NCBI RefSeq assembly: GCF_001424025.1 | Contig: NZ_LMPZ01000005.1 | Location: forward strand, 1-64,000 | Origin: Brevundimonas sp. Leaf363 | GTDB taxonomy: Bacteria; Pseudomonadota; Alphaproteobacteria; Caulobacterales; Caulobacteraceae | Reading direction: 5' to 3' | DNA: 64,000 bases | In this document: in pieces, positions 49,076-57,963 of the stretch | Position numbering within the stretch: the first letter of the stretch is position 1 | Layout of the letters: each line of letters starts with the position of its first letter | Notes under the pieces: generated by a model | The model's database searches: none | The model's input: only the letters and a program-made list of their open reading frames with translations | Told to the model about the DNA's origin: nothing | Program-made: the position numbers and the translations under genes

Positions 49076-50500
49076 ATGACGGCGGCTTTTGACGAAATGT
49101 CGGGCGATGGCGGCGCGGGGCAAATCCGCGAGAGCTATCAGACGCTGGCTCGCTGGCTCGAGGCGGCGCCCGACGACCTGCTGCAGTCGCGGTCGCGGCA
49201 GGCGGAGCTGTTCTTCCGCCGCATGGGGGTGACCTTCGCCGTCTACGGCGACGCTGAATCCAACGAGCGACTGATCCCCTTCGACGTCGTGCCTCGCATT
49301 CTCGGTGGTCGCGAATGGGCCGGGCTGGAAAAGGGCCTGAAGCAGCGCGTCTCGGCCATCAACGCCTTCCTGAAGGACGTCTACGGCGCGCAAGATTGCA
49401 TCCGCGCCGGCATCATCCCGGCCGATCTGGTGCTGACCAATCCCAACTACCGGCCTGAAATGCAGGGCCGCCGTCCGCCGGGCGACATCTGGAACCACAT
49501 CTCCGGCATCGACCTGGTCCGCACGGGCGAGGACGGCTTCTATGTGCTGGAGGACAACGTCCGCACGCCGTCCGGCGTCTCCTACATGCTGGAGAACCGC
49601 GAGATGATGATGCGGCTGTTCCCCGACCTGTTCGCGGAACACCGGATCCGGCCGGTCGAGGCCTATCCCGACATGCTCCTGCGCTCGCTGCAGGCGTCCG
49701 CGCCGGTGGGGGCGGGGGACGATCCGGTGATCGTGGTGCTGACGCCCGGCCCGTTCAACTCGGCCTATTACGAACACTCCTTCCTGGCCGACAAGATGGG
49801 CGTGGAGCTGGTTGAAGGGGCGGACCTTTTCGTCAACGACGACAAGGTCTTCATGCGCACGACCGAGGGGCCCAAACAGGTCGACGTCATCTATCGCCGC
49901 ATCGACGACGACTTCCTCGATCCCCTGACCTTCATGCCGAACTCGGCCGTCGGGATCCCCGGGCTGATGGGCGCCTACCAGGCCGGAACCGTCACCCTGG
50001 CCAATGCGGTCGGCACCGGTGTGGCCGACGACAAGGCCGTCTACACCTACATGCCGGACCTGATCCGCTTCTATACGGGCGAGGATCCGATCCTGAAGAA
50101 CGTGCCGACTTGGCGCTGCCGCGAGGCGGATGACCTGAGGCAGGTGCTGGAACAGTTGGACCAGCTAGTGGTCAAGGAAGTGGGCGGATCCGGCGGCTAC
50201 GGCATGCTGGTCGGCCCGGCGTCGACCAAGGCCGAGATCGAGACCTTCCGGGCCAAACTGATCGCCGACCCCGACGACTTCATCGCCCAGCCGACGCTCA
50301 GCCTGTCGACGGCGCCGACGCTGGACGGGGGCAAGCTTGCCCCGCGTCACGTGGACCTGCGGCCGTTCGTGCTGTCCAGCCCGTCCGGCATCCGCGTCAC
50401 GCCCGGCGGCCTGACCCGCGTCGCGCTCAAGCCTGGATCACTGGTGGTCAACTCCAGTCAGGGCGGCGGCACAAAGGACACCTGGGTGCTGGATGAGTGA
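49076..50500 (+). CDS. circularly permuted ATP-grasp protein (Anbu operon)
   Basis: 474 aa from ATG 49076 (GAAGG five bases upstream); GTG 49052 is possible. Type 2 CP-ATP-grasp family: FRRMGVTFAVYGD, PFDVVPRILGGREWAGLEKG, VLEDNVRTPSGVSYMLENR, VKEVGGSGGYGMLVGP. Such proteins may ligate amino acids or modify a peptide with ATP. It is first in the conserved four-gene set ATP-grasp / alpha-E / transglutaminase / Anbu. Confidence 0.92.
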   Translation: MTAAFDEMSGDGGAGQIRESYQTLARWLEAAPDDLLQSRSRQAELFFRRMGVTFAVYGDAESNERLIPFDVVPRILGGREWAGLEKGLKQRVSAINAFLKDVYGAQDCIRAGIIPADLVLTNPNYRPEMQGRRPPGDIWNHISGIDLVRTGEDGFYVLEDNVRTPSGVSYMLENREMMMRLFPDLFAEHRIRPVEAYPDMLLRSLQASAPVGAGDDPVIVVLTPGPFNSAYYEHSFLADKMGVELVEGADLFVNDDKVFMRTTEGPKQVDVIYRRIDDDFLDPLTFMPNSAVGIPGLMGAYQAGTVTLANAVGTGVADDKAVYTYMPDLIRFYTGEDPILKNVPTWRCREADDLRQVLEQLDQLVVKEVGGSGGYGMLVGPASTKAEIETFRAKLIADPDDFIAQPTLSLSTAPTLDGGKLAPRHVDLRPFVLSSPSGIRVTPGGLTRVALKPGSLVVNSSQGGGTKDTWVLDE

Positions 50501-50512
50501 CGCCGTTTCCAG

Positions 50513-50658
50513 ATCCTCCCCCGTTTTTCACGGGGGAGGGGGGCCGCTTGCGGTGGAGGGGGCCTGCCTCACGCGCAGCGTGTCTCGTCTAACCTCGCGT
50601 CCGGCGTCGAGCCCCCTCCACCCCTCCGGGGTCCCCCTCCCCCAATGGGGGAGGATTT
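50513..50658. repeat. palindromic element inside the Anbu operon
   Basis: Between the ATP-grasp and alpha-E genes. Left arm GATCCTCCCCC..GGGGGAGG and right arm CCTCCCCC..GGGGGAGGATTT are inverted. The right end GGGGGAGGA serves as the ribosome site 7 nt before the ATG at 50662. Confidence 0.8.
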
Positions 50659-50661
50659 AAG

Positions 50662-51600
50662 ATGCTCAGCCGTACCGCAGAAAGCCTCTACTGGACCGGC
50701 CGCTACATGGAGCGGGCGGACTTCCTCGCGCGCATCCTGGAGGCGGCCGTTCGCTTGGCCGCCCTGCCGGCCAAGGACGCCGCCGCCGCCACTGCCTGGG
50801 CCAGCGCCTTGGCTTCGGCCGGCGCATCGACCGGGTTCGAGGTCAGTGGTCGCGCCGTATCCGAGAAGTCGGTGCGCGATTATCTGGCGTTCTCGCCCGA
50901 GAACGGCTCGTCCATCCGCGCCTGCCTGACGCGCGCGCGCACCAACGCGCGGTCGGTTCGCACCGCCCTGACCATCGAGCTGTGGGAGGCGATCAACGGC
51001 GCCTACAACGGCTTGGCCGACTTCGGCGAGCCGGGGAAGCGCGACGACTTCGTGCGGTTTCTGGAGTGGGTGAAGGGCGTGTCCCTGGCCTTCGAAGGCG
51101 CCGCGTCGCGGACCATGCTTCGCAACGACGGATACTGGTTCCTGCGCCTGGGCATGGCGATCGAGCGTGCCGACAACACCGCCCGCCTGCTGGACGTGAA
51201 GTACCACCTGCTGCTGCCCGCCGGCGAGCGGGTGGGGGGGCAACTGGATTACTTCCAGTGGACCACGCTGCTGCGCGAGGTGTCGGCTCTAACCGCCTAT
51301 CGCTGGGTCTACCGCGAGAGCGTGCGGCCGTGGCTGGTCGCCGATCTGATGGTGCTGAACCGCCAGATGCCGCGCTCGCTGGCCAGCTGCCAGGGCATGA
51401 TCGTCAGCTATCTGGAAAAGCTGGCCACCGATTACGGTCGCCGCGGCCCGGCCCAGCGCATGGCCTCGGCCCGCCTGTCCCAGTTCAACGAGGCCAAGAT
51501 CGAGGACATCTTCCAGTCCGGCCTGCACGAATACATCCAGCGCTTCCTGGCCGAGAACAACGGCCTGGCCGCCTCAATCCACGATCAGTACCTGGTCTGA
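50662..51600 (+). CDS. alpha-E domain protein (Anbu operon)
   Basis: 312 aa. Starts LSRTAESLYWTGRYMERADFLARIL, the hallmark of the alpha-E (DUF403) family; all helical. Other conserved pieces: FLRLGMAIERADNTARLLDVKYH and NRQMPRSLASC. Biochemical role unknown; always found with a CP-ATP-grasp and a transglutaminase. Confidence 0.93.
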   Translation: MLSRTAESLYWTGRYMERADFLARILEAAVRLAALPAKDAAAATAWASALASAGASTGFEVSGRAVSEKSVRDYLAFSPENGSSIRACLTRARTNARSVRTALTIELWEAINGAYNGLADFGEPGKRDDFVRFLEWVKGVSLAFEGAASRTMLRNDGYWFLRLGMAIERADNTARLLDVKYHLLLPAGERVGGQLDYFQWTTLLREVSALTAYRWVYRESVRPWLVADLMVLNRQMPRSLASCQGMIVSYLEKLATDYGRRGPAQRMASARLSQFNEAKIEDIFQSGLHEYIQRFLAENNGLAASIHDQYLV

Positions 51601-51604
51601 GCCC

Positions 51605-52447
51605 ATGCGTATTCGGATCGACCACTCCACGCGCTACGCCTATCAGCGGCAGGCGCGCTTCATCGTCCAGACGCTGCGCCTGACGCCGCGCTCCAACGAG
51701 GGGCAGCAGGTCATGGACTGGCGCATCGAGACGGATGTCGACGCCCACCTGCGGCGCTCGGAGGACGCGTTCGGCAACGTCGTGCACACCCTCTATACCG
51801 AGCGGCCGACGGCCGAGCTGACCATCCGGGTCACCGGCGAGGTGGCGACGTCCGACACCAACGGCGTGGTCTACGGCACGGTCGAAAAGCTGGCCACGCC
51901 GGTCTTCCTGCGCGAGACGCCGCTGACGGCGCCGGACGCTGCCCTGCGCGACCTGGCCGATCGGATGCGCGGCGCCTCATCAACCCTGGCGCAGATGCAT
52001 CAGCTGTCGGCGCACATCAACGAAGCCGTGGTGTTTGACACCGCGGCCACGTCCGCCGCCCATACGGCGGCCGAGGCCTATGCCATGAAGCGCGGGGTCT
52101 GCCAGGACCACGCCCAGATCTTCATCGCGACCGCCCGGCGCCTTGGGGTGCCGGCCCGGTACGTGTCGGGCCACCTGCATCGCTCTGACGGTCAGATCGA
52201 CCAGGAGGCGTCGCACGCCTGGGCCGAGGCCTATGTGCCCGATCTGGGCTGGGTCGGTTTCGATCCCGCCAACGGCGTCTGCCCGACCGAACACTATGTG
52301 CGGGTCGCCGTCGGCCTGGATGCGCTGGGCGCCTCGCCGATCCGGGGGACCAGCTACGGCGGCGGGCCCGAGACCCTGACGGTGGCGCTGCGTGTGCGCC
52401 CCGCGCCACAGGGGCAGCAGCAACAGCAGGGACGTGCGTGGTCGTGA
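51605..52447 (+). CDS. transglutaminase-like cysteine protease family protein (Anbu operon)
   Basis: 280 aa, ATG 51605. Catalytic triad: Cys in KRGVCQDHAQIFIATARRLG (near residue 164), His in EASHAWAEAYVPDLGW and Asp in FDPANG. N-terminal bacterial transglutaminase-like region (RIRIDHSTRYAY..ARFIVQTLRLTPR). Probably an amidase or protease on peptides handled by the operon. Follows the alpha-E gene by 4 nt. Confidence 0.93.
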   Translation: MRIRIDHSTRYAYQRQARFIVQTLRLTPRSNEGQQVMDWRIETDVDAHLRRSEDAFGNVVHTLYTERPTAELTIRVTGEVATSDTNGVVYGTVEKLATPVFLRETPLTAPDAALRDLADRMRGASSTLAQMHQLSAHINEAVVFDTAATSAAHTAAEAYAMKRGVCQDHAQIFIATARRLGVPARYVSGHLHRSDGQIDQEASHAWAEAYVPDLGWVGFDPANGVCPTEHYVRVAVGLDALGASPIRGTSYGGGPETLTVALRVRPAPQGQQQQQGRAWS

Positions 52448-52506
52448 TCGCCAGACCCCGCGAATCTGTTAGGCCTAATTTATCCGTGGACGGGGAATAA
52501 GGCCGC

Positions 52507-53292
52507 GTGACCTACTGCGTCGGCATGCTGGTGGATGAAGGGTTGGCGATGATCGCCGACACCCGCACGAACGCCGGCGTCGACAACATCTCCTCCTACC
52601 GCAAGCTGCACGTCACAAAGATCCCGGGCGACCGTGTGCTGGCGGTGGCGACGGCGGGCAATCTGTCGGTCACCCAGACCGCGCTGGCCCTGGTGGCGGC
52701 GGGGATCAAGCTGCCGGATTCGACCGCCTTCGAGACGCTGCAGACGGCGCCCAGCCTCTTTCGTGCGGCCCAGATCCTGGGCAACGCCCTGGCCACGGTT
52801 CGCGCCACGCTGAACTCGCCGCCAACGCCGACCGCCGACAGCCTGAATGTCTCTGCGTCCATGCTGCTGGGCGGCCAGATCGGGGGCGGCAAGATGGGCC
52901 TGTACCTGATATATGGGCAGGGCAACTTCATCGAATGTGGGCGCGACACGCCCTATCTGCAGATCGGCGAGCTGAAGTACGGCAAGCCGATCCTGGACCG
53001 CGCGCTGCGCATCGACACCCCTTTGGCCGAGGCGGTGAAGCTGGGTCTGATCTCGTTCGATTCGACCATCCGCTCGAACATCGCCGTCGGTCCGCCGCTG
53101 GACCTGATCATCATGCCGCGCGACGAGCTGACCGGGGCCGAGCGGCGCATCAGCGCCGATGACGACTATTTCCGCGATCTGGGACGCCGCTGGTCGGAAG
53201 CCCTGGCCGCCGCCCACCGCGCCATGCCCGACCCGCCCTGGGTTGACGAGCCGCGCGAAGACCCTCGTCCAGGCATCGCCATCGTCCGCTGA
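52507..53292 (+). CDS. Anbu (proteasome-like Ntn hydrolase)
   Basis: 261 aa from GTG 52507. Thr2 directly after Met1 is the expected N-terminal nucleophile of the Ntn family (MTYCVGMLVDEGLAMIADTRTN). TTxSSxRKLH-like segment (ISSYRKLHVTK) and LYLIYGQGNFIECGRDTPYLQIGE are typical of Anbu, the ancestral beta subunit of the proteasome. Forms a helical assembly of self-compartmentalising subunits in the family. Last gene of the operon. Confidence 0.94.
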   Translation: MTYCVGMLVDEGLAMIADTRTNAGVDNISSYRKLHVTKIPGDRVLAVATAGNLSVTQTALALVAAGIKLPDSTAFETLQTAPSLFRAAQILGNALATVRATLNSPPTPTADSLNVSASMLLGGQIGGGKMGLYLIYGQGNFIECGRDTPYLQIGELKYGKPILDRALRIDTPLAEAVKLGLISFDSTIRSNIAVGPPLDLIIMPRDELTGAERRISADDDYFRDLGRRWSEALAAAHRAMPDPPWVDEPREDPRPGIAIVR

Positions 53293-53346
53293 CCCCATGG
53301 AGCCAAGCCGGCTCGGTGAGGGGCCGTGCCAGCTCTCGCCGACCAA

Positions 53347-53363
53347 TTGCGACTAAATCGCAA
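53347..53363. promoter_or_regulatory. operator-like palindrome, copy 1, upstream of TonB receptor
   Basis: TTGCGA-CTAAA-TCGCAA, a perfect 6-bp inverted repeat with a 5-nt spacer. A second copy lies 48 bp downstream (centre to centre). Fur-box-like geometry is suspected from the iron genes it precedes. Confidence 0.6.
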
Positions 53364-53393
53364 AAACATCTGGACCCGAAAGGCAAAGCTGCT

Positions 53394-53412
53394 ATTGCGA
53401 GCGCATCGCAAT
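53394..53412. promoter_or_regulatory. operator-like palindrome, copy 2, upstream of TonB receptor
   Basis: ATTGCGA-GCGCA-TCGCAAT, a perfect 7-bp inverted repeat, 5-nt spacer, 19 bp overall. It ends 22 nt before the ATG at 53435, where a repressor would block transcription or translation. Confidence 0.65.
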
Positions 53413-53434
53413 GTCAGATGCCTTGGGGGCTTCC

Positions 53435-55711
53435 ATGTCACAATCCCGCGCTGCCGCGCTCAGTACCCTTCTCGCCGCTTCCAGCGCCGCCGGCATGCTG
53501 TGCGTCCAGCCTGCCCAGGCCGCTGAGCCCGCCGCGAGCGCGATGGCGACGGCCGCCGAAATGGCCAACGCGGATGATCTGGGGACCATCGACGTGAACG
53601 GCCAGCGCCAGCGTCGCGAGCCGGCCTCGCCTGAGTATGTCGCACCCCTCGTCGACACGCCGCGCGCCGTCACCGTCATTCCCCAGCAGATCATCGAACA
53701 GACCGCCGCGACTTCGCTGCAGGACCTGCTGCGCACCTCGCCGGGCATCACCTTCGGCGCCGGCGAGGGCGGCCAGCCGCTGGCCGACCGCCCCTTCATC
53801 CGGGGTCAGGCCTCTGGCAACAACGTCTTTGTGGACGGCATCCGCGACAGCGGCGGCCAGCAGCGCGAGGTCTTCGATCTGGAGCAGGTCGAGGTCATCA
53901 AGGGCCCTGACTCGGTCTATTCGGGCCGCGGCTCGGGCGGCGGCTCGATCAACCTGACCTCCAAGACGCCGCGCCTGACCGACTTCGTCAACGTCTCGGC
54001 CGGCGCCGGGACCGACAGCTACTACCGCGCCGCGGTGGACGGAAACTGGCGGCTGAACGAGACGACCGCCTTCCGCCTGAACCTGATGGCGACCGAAGGC
54101 GACGTGGCCGGCCGCGACAGCGTCGACTTCGACCGCCAGGGCTTCGCCATGGCGCTGGCCACCGGCCTGGGCACCGACACGACCGCGAGCATCAACTACT
54201 ACCACCTCGATAGCGATCAGATGCCCGACTACGGCATCCCGCTGTTCACGAAGATCGGTGTACGGACGACCGACAGCGGCGTTCTGGACGTGCCCTACGA
54301 CAGTTTCTACGGGCTCGAGGCGCGTGACTATCTGACCAATACGGTCGACAGCGTGACGGTGAAGCTGGAGCACCGGTTCAGCGAGAACCTGGCGATCCGC
54401 AACGTCACCCGATACTCGGAGACGCTGAACGACTATGTCGTCACCAACCCCGGCGACGGCGGCAACATCACGAACGGCGGCGTCGTCCTGATCGGCGACG
54501 TCTACTGGATGAAGCGAGGCCTGAAGTCGCGCTGGAATCCGGTCGAGACCCTGGCGAACGTCACCGACGTGTACGGGACCTTCTCGACCGGCGGGATCGA
54601 GCACAGCTTCAACGTCGGCGTGGAGCTTTCGACCGAGGACAATCACAACGCCTCCTACATCGTGACCACGACGGGCGGCTCGGCCTGCCCGGCGCCGATG
54701 ACCGGGTTCGACTGCACGCCGCTGTACAATCCGGACCCGACCGATCCCTGGACCGGCACGATCGCGCGCGGCCTGATCAGCTCGAATACGACCGACACGG
54801 TCGGCATCTACGCCTTCGACTCCATCAGCTTCGGCGAGCAGTGGCTGTTGAATCTGGGCCTGCGCTGGGACGACTATTCGGTCGAGGGCGTGACGGCGAC
54901 GGGCACGGTGGCGGCGCCGATCTACACGCCGACGTCAGGCGAGTGGGACTTCGTCAACTATCAGGTGGGGCTGGTCTACAAGCCCACCGCCTGGACCAGC
55001 CTCTACGCCTCCTACGCCACCTCTTCGACGCCGCCGACCATCTCGGCGGGCGACCAGAACGGCGGTTCGGGCATGGGCACGGGCAATCTGGCGACCGAGC
55101 TGCTCGATCCGGAGCAGACCACCAGCTACGAGATCGGCGCCAAGGCCAGCCTGATGCGGGACCAGCTGCATCTGAGCGCCGCCCTCTTCCGGCTGGAGCG
55201 CAAAGACGCGCAGATCCAGGTGGCCCCGGGCGTCTATGAACAGGCCGGCGAGGCCGAGGTGCAGGGCGTCGAGCTGGGCTTCTCGGGCAATGTCACCCGC
55301 GAATGGCAGGTGTTCGGCGGCTATACCTACATGGACAGTGAACTGGTCTCGGGCGCCTACACCAATGTGAACATCGGCGATCCGCTGGCCAATACGCCGG
55401 AGCACTCGTTCAGCCTGTTCACGACCTATCGCCTGCTGCCCAAGCTGACGGTCGGCGGCGGCGTCTATCATGTGTCGGACAGCTTCGGCGGCAACCAGGG
55501 TGGCGCCGGCGGCGGCGCGAACCGGGTCTATGCCCCGGCCTGGACGCGGATCGACGCCTACGCCTCTTACGATCTCACCGAGCGGGCCAGCCTGCAACTG
55601 AACGTCCAGAACGCCTCGGACGAGGAATACATCATCCGCACCAACGGCGTGCACCACGCCGATGTCGCGCCGGGCCGCTCCGCGATCCTGACGCTGAACA
55701 TGCGCTTCTGA
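53435..55711 (+). CDS. TonB-dependent siderophore receptor (Fiu/PiuA-like)
   Basis: 758 aa from ATG 53435, which opens a signal peptide ending AQA; ATG 53411 overlaps an operator palindrome and has no ribosome site. Plug domain: VDTPRAVTVIPQQIIEQTAATSLQDLLRTSPGITFGAGEGG, RGQASGNNVFVDGIRDSGGQQREVFDLEQVEVIKGPDSVYSGRGSGGGSINLTSK. The barrel ends with the usual C-terminal Phe (LTLNMRF). The piuC-like gene follows, as in catecholate/monomeric siderophore loci. Imports ferric siderophores with TonB energy. Confidence 0.94.
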   Translation: MSQSRAAALSTLLAASSAAGMLCVQPAQAAEPAASAMATAAEMANADDLGTIDVNGQRQRREPASPEYVAPLVDTPRAVTVIPQQIIEQTAATSLQDLLRTSPGITFGAGEGGQPLADRPFIRGQASGNNVFVDGIRDSGGQQREVFDLEQVEVIKGPDSVYSGRGSGGGSINLTSKTPRLTDFVNVSAGAGTDSYYRAAVDGNWRLNETTAFRLNLMATEGDVAGRDSVDFDRQGFAMALATGLGTDTTASINYYHLDSDQMPDYGIPLFTKIGVRTTDSGVLDVPYDSFYGLEARDYLTNTVDSVTVKLEHRFSENLAIRNVTRYSETLNDYVVTNPGDGGNITNGGVVLIGDVYWMKRGLKSRWNPVETLANVTDVYGTFSTGGIEHSFNVGVELSTEDNHNASYIVTTTGGSACPAPMTGFDCTPLYNPDPTDPWTGTIARGLISSNTTDTVGIYAFDSISFGEQWLLNLGLRWDDYSVEGVTATGTVAAPIYTPTSGEWDFVNYQVGLVYKPTAWTSLYASYATSSTPPTISAGDQNGGSGMGTGNLATELLDPEQTTSYEIGAKASLMRDQLHLSAALFRLERKDAQIQVAPGVYEQAGEAEVQGVELGFSGNVTREWQVFGGYTYMDSELVSGAYTNVNIGDPLANTPEHSFSLFTTYRLLPKLTVGGGVYHVSDSFGGNQGGAGGGANRVYAPAWTRIDAYASYDLTERASLQLNVQNASDEEYIIRTNGVHHADVAPGRSAILTLNMRF

Positions 55712-55736
55712 GACAGGCCCTCCCGGCCTAGACTGA

Positions 55737-55767
55737 CGGCGGCCCGGCGCTTTCGCCCGGGCCGCCG
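55737..55767 (+). terminator. rho-independent terminator
   Basis: Stem of 11 bp (55737-55747 with 55757-55767) around CGCTTTCGC, followed by TTTCTT. It lies between the receptor and the hydroxylase gene and may reduce readthrough into the latter. Confidence 0.8.
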
Positions 55768-55788
55768 TTTCTTATCGAGGATCGACCC

Positions 55789-56475
55789 TTGCTGCTGCAC
55801 ATCCCCGGCGTGTTCACCAAGGCGGAAGTCGCCGAGCTGCGGCGCAGGCTGGACGCCGGTCCGTGGACGGACGGCAACCTCACCTCAGGCCACCAGGCCG
55901 CCAGCGCCAAGAACAACCAGCAGCTGCCGGAGGACAGCGCCATCGCACGCGAGGTGTCGGCCTTGGTGGAGCAGGCGCTGAAGGCCCATCCGATGTTCGT
56001 GGCGGCAGCCCTGCCACACACGATCTTTCCACCCCTGTTCAACCGCTATCAGGGCGGCGAGACCTTCGGCGTGCACGTCGACAATGCGATCCGCCAGTCG
56101 CGCGACGGCGGGACAATCCGTATACGGAGCGACCTGTCAGCCACCCTCTTCCTGTCCGAGCCCGAGGACTATGACGGCGGCGAACTGGTCGTCGAGGAGA
56201 TGTACGGGCCGCAGGTTGTCAAACTGCCGGCGGGCGATCTGGTGCTCTATCCGTCCAAGAGCCTGCACCGGGTCACGCCGGTGACGCGCGGCGCGCGGGT
56301 CAGCTCGTTTCTGTGGCTGCAAAGCCTGATCCGCGACGACGGCGACCGCGAAATGCTGTTCCGCATGGACGTGGCCATCCAGCGCGTGGCGGCCGAGAAG
56401 GGCCCGACGGATCAGGCGGTGATCGAGCTGACCGGCGTCTACCACAACCTGCTGCGGCGCTGGGCCGAGGTGTGA
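55789..56475 (+). CDS. piuC: PKHD-type Fe(II)/2-oxoglutarate hydroxylase PiuC
   Basis: 228 aa, TTG start at 55789 (the natural start of this family, LLHIPGVFT). 2OG dioxygenase facial triad: His and Asp in [11 protein letters not shown] and His in [20 protein letters not shown], with Arg for 2-oxoglutarate. Found next to Fiu/PiuA-type receptors. Substrate unknown. Confidence 0.93.
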   Translation: MLLHIPGVFTKAEVAELRRRLDAGPWTDGNLTSGHQAASAKNNQQLPEDSAIAREVSALVEQALKAHPMFVAAALPHTIFPPLFNRYQGGETFGVHVDNAIRQSRDGGTIRIRSDLSATLFLSEPEDYDGGELVVEEMYGPQVVKLPAGDLVLYPSKSLHRVTPVTRGARVSSFLWLQSLIRDDGDREMLFRMDVAIQRVAAEKGPTDQAVIELTGVYHNLLRRWAEV

Positions 56476-56479
56476 GCTA

Positions 56480-56605
56480 AAGCTCTCCGCCCCTTGGCCG
56501 GAGACAGGCGACGCAGTCGCCAGAGGCGGGCCCGAAAGGTTGAGGCAGGACAACTTGCCCGCCTCTGCTCGCTGCGCTCGCTGTCTCCGCCCACGAGGCG
56601 GAGAG
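56480..56605. repeat. palindromic element between convergent genes
   Basis: Ends CTCTCCGCC (left) and GGCGGAGAG (right) and an inner GGCGGGC/GCCCGCC are inverted. Similar build to the other elements but with its own arm sequence. Confidence 0.65.
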
Positions 56606-56619
56606 TGTCCCGCGCATTG

Positions 56620-57963
56620 TCAGTACACGTCCCGTCGGTACCGCCCCGTCTCCAGCAGGTCCGCCAGCCGGTCGACGCCCAGCGCTGATTCCAGCGCCGC
56701 ATGGACCCCTTGGCTCATCCCTTTGAGGCTGCCGCAGACGTAGATCGCCGCGTCCCTTTCGATCCAGGCGCGGATATCGTCAGCCGCTTCGGGGACCAGT
56801 GCCTGGACGTAACGTCCGTCGCCCGCATCGCGCGAGAAGCAGCGGTCGAGGCGCGTCAGAACGCCCGAGGCGCGCCAGGCCTGAAGTTCGGCGTCGTAGA
56901 AGCGGTCGTGGTCGGCGGTGCGCTCGCCGAAGAGCAGCCAGGCCCCCGCTTGCCTCGGGTTGCCGGCGCGGGACCGTAGGTGAGCGCGCAGGCCTGCGAT
57001 CCCGGTGCCGTTGCCGATCAGGATCATCGGCGTCGCGGCGGCTGGGCCGTGGAAGGCGCGGTTGGCGCGCAGGCGCATCGGGACGTCGCCGCCGAGCGCC
57101 AGATCATGCGTCAGCCAACCGGACGCGAGGCCGGGCGTCCCGTCGGGATGCTGCATCAGGCGAACCAGTAGCTCCACCCGCCCATCGGCGGGGATGGAGG
57201 CGACGGAGTATTCGCGGGCGGCGGGAGCGGGGTCGCCGGGCGGCCCGATCTCGGCGATGTCGCCGGCGGCCCAGATCGGAAGCGCGCCGGCGGGCTCAAG
57301 GGTCAGGCGCCAGGCCTCGCCGCCGGGACTGCCGGGGTTGGCCAGGGTGCGCTCCGTCAGTCGCCAGGTCTCATAGGCGGGCGGCGTCCAGTCAGGGCCG
57401 GGGGCGGCGCCCAGCGCCTGGCTGACGGAATGCTGCCAATGGCGGACCGCGCCGGGATCTCCGTTGTCCACCTCGACCGGGTCGAACAGGGGCGCGGCGC
57501 CGGCGGCCCGCAGCCAGTGATCCATGCCTCGGCCGAAGCCGCAGAACTGGTCGTACTCCCGGTCGCCCAGCGCCAGCAGGCCATAGGACAGGTGCGACAG
57601 GTCCGGCGCGTCCTTCATGACCCGTCGCACGAAGCCCGCGGCGCTGTCGGGCGCGTCGCCCTCGCCGGTCGTGGCGACGATCAGCAAGGCGCGTCTGGCG
57701 GCCTTCAGGGTCGCGGCGTTGATCGCGGAGAAGGCGATCAGGCGCACCGAGATCCCGGCGCCACGCATCGTCTGGGCCGTCATCTCGGCCAGGGCCTCGC
57801 CGAAGCCGGTCTGGCTGGCGTGGGCGATCAGGACGGCGTCGCCGCCCGTCGGCCCGACCGGCGCGGCCTTTTGGCGCGCGCGCCAGACTGTCCAAACGAG
57901 CAGGATCAGCCACAGCCCCAGCACGCCGGCCGCGGCCCACAGGCGGGCCGGATCGCTGGTCAA
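56620..57963 (-). CDS. flavodoxin-ferredoxin-reductase fusion with N-terminal membrane anchor
   Basis: 447 aa from TTG 57963, which overlaps the apbE stop (TTGA). One membrane segment (LWAAAGVLGLWLILLVWTVW), a flavodoxin domain (LIAHASQTGFGEALAEMTAQ, TGEGDAPDSAAGF, LALGDREYDQFCGFG) and an FNR domain (REYSVASIPADG, ILIGNGTGIAGLRAHL, AIYVCGSLKGMSQGVH). This is a CysJ-like NADPH flavoprotein, proposed here to pass electrons to the membrane for ferric-siderophore reduction. A frame extending to 59121 has no homology upstream of 57963. Confidence 0.9.
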   Translation of the reverse strand: MTSDPARLWAAAGVLGLWLILLVWTVWRARQKAAPVGPTGGDAVLIAHASQTGFGEALAEMTAQTMRGAGISVRLIAFSAINAATLKAARRALLIVATTGEGDAPDSAAGFVRRVMKDAPDLSHLSYGLLALGDREYDQFCGFGRGMDHWLRAAGAAPLFDPVEVDNGDPGAVRHWQHSVSQALGAAPGPDWTPPAYETWRLTERTLANPGSPGGEAWRLTLEPAGALPIWAAGDIAEIGPPGDPAPAAREYSVASIPADGRVELLVRLMQHPDGTPGLASGWLTHDLALGGDVPMRLRANRAFHGPAAATPMILIGNGTGIAGLRAHLRSRAGNPRQAGAWLLFGERTADHDRFYDAELQAWRASGVLTRLDRCFSRDAGDGRYVQALVPEAADDIRAWIERDAAIYVCGSLKGMSQGVHAALESALGVDRLADLLETGRYRRDVY

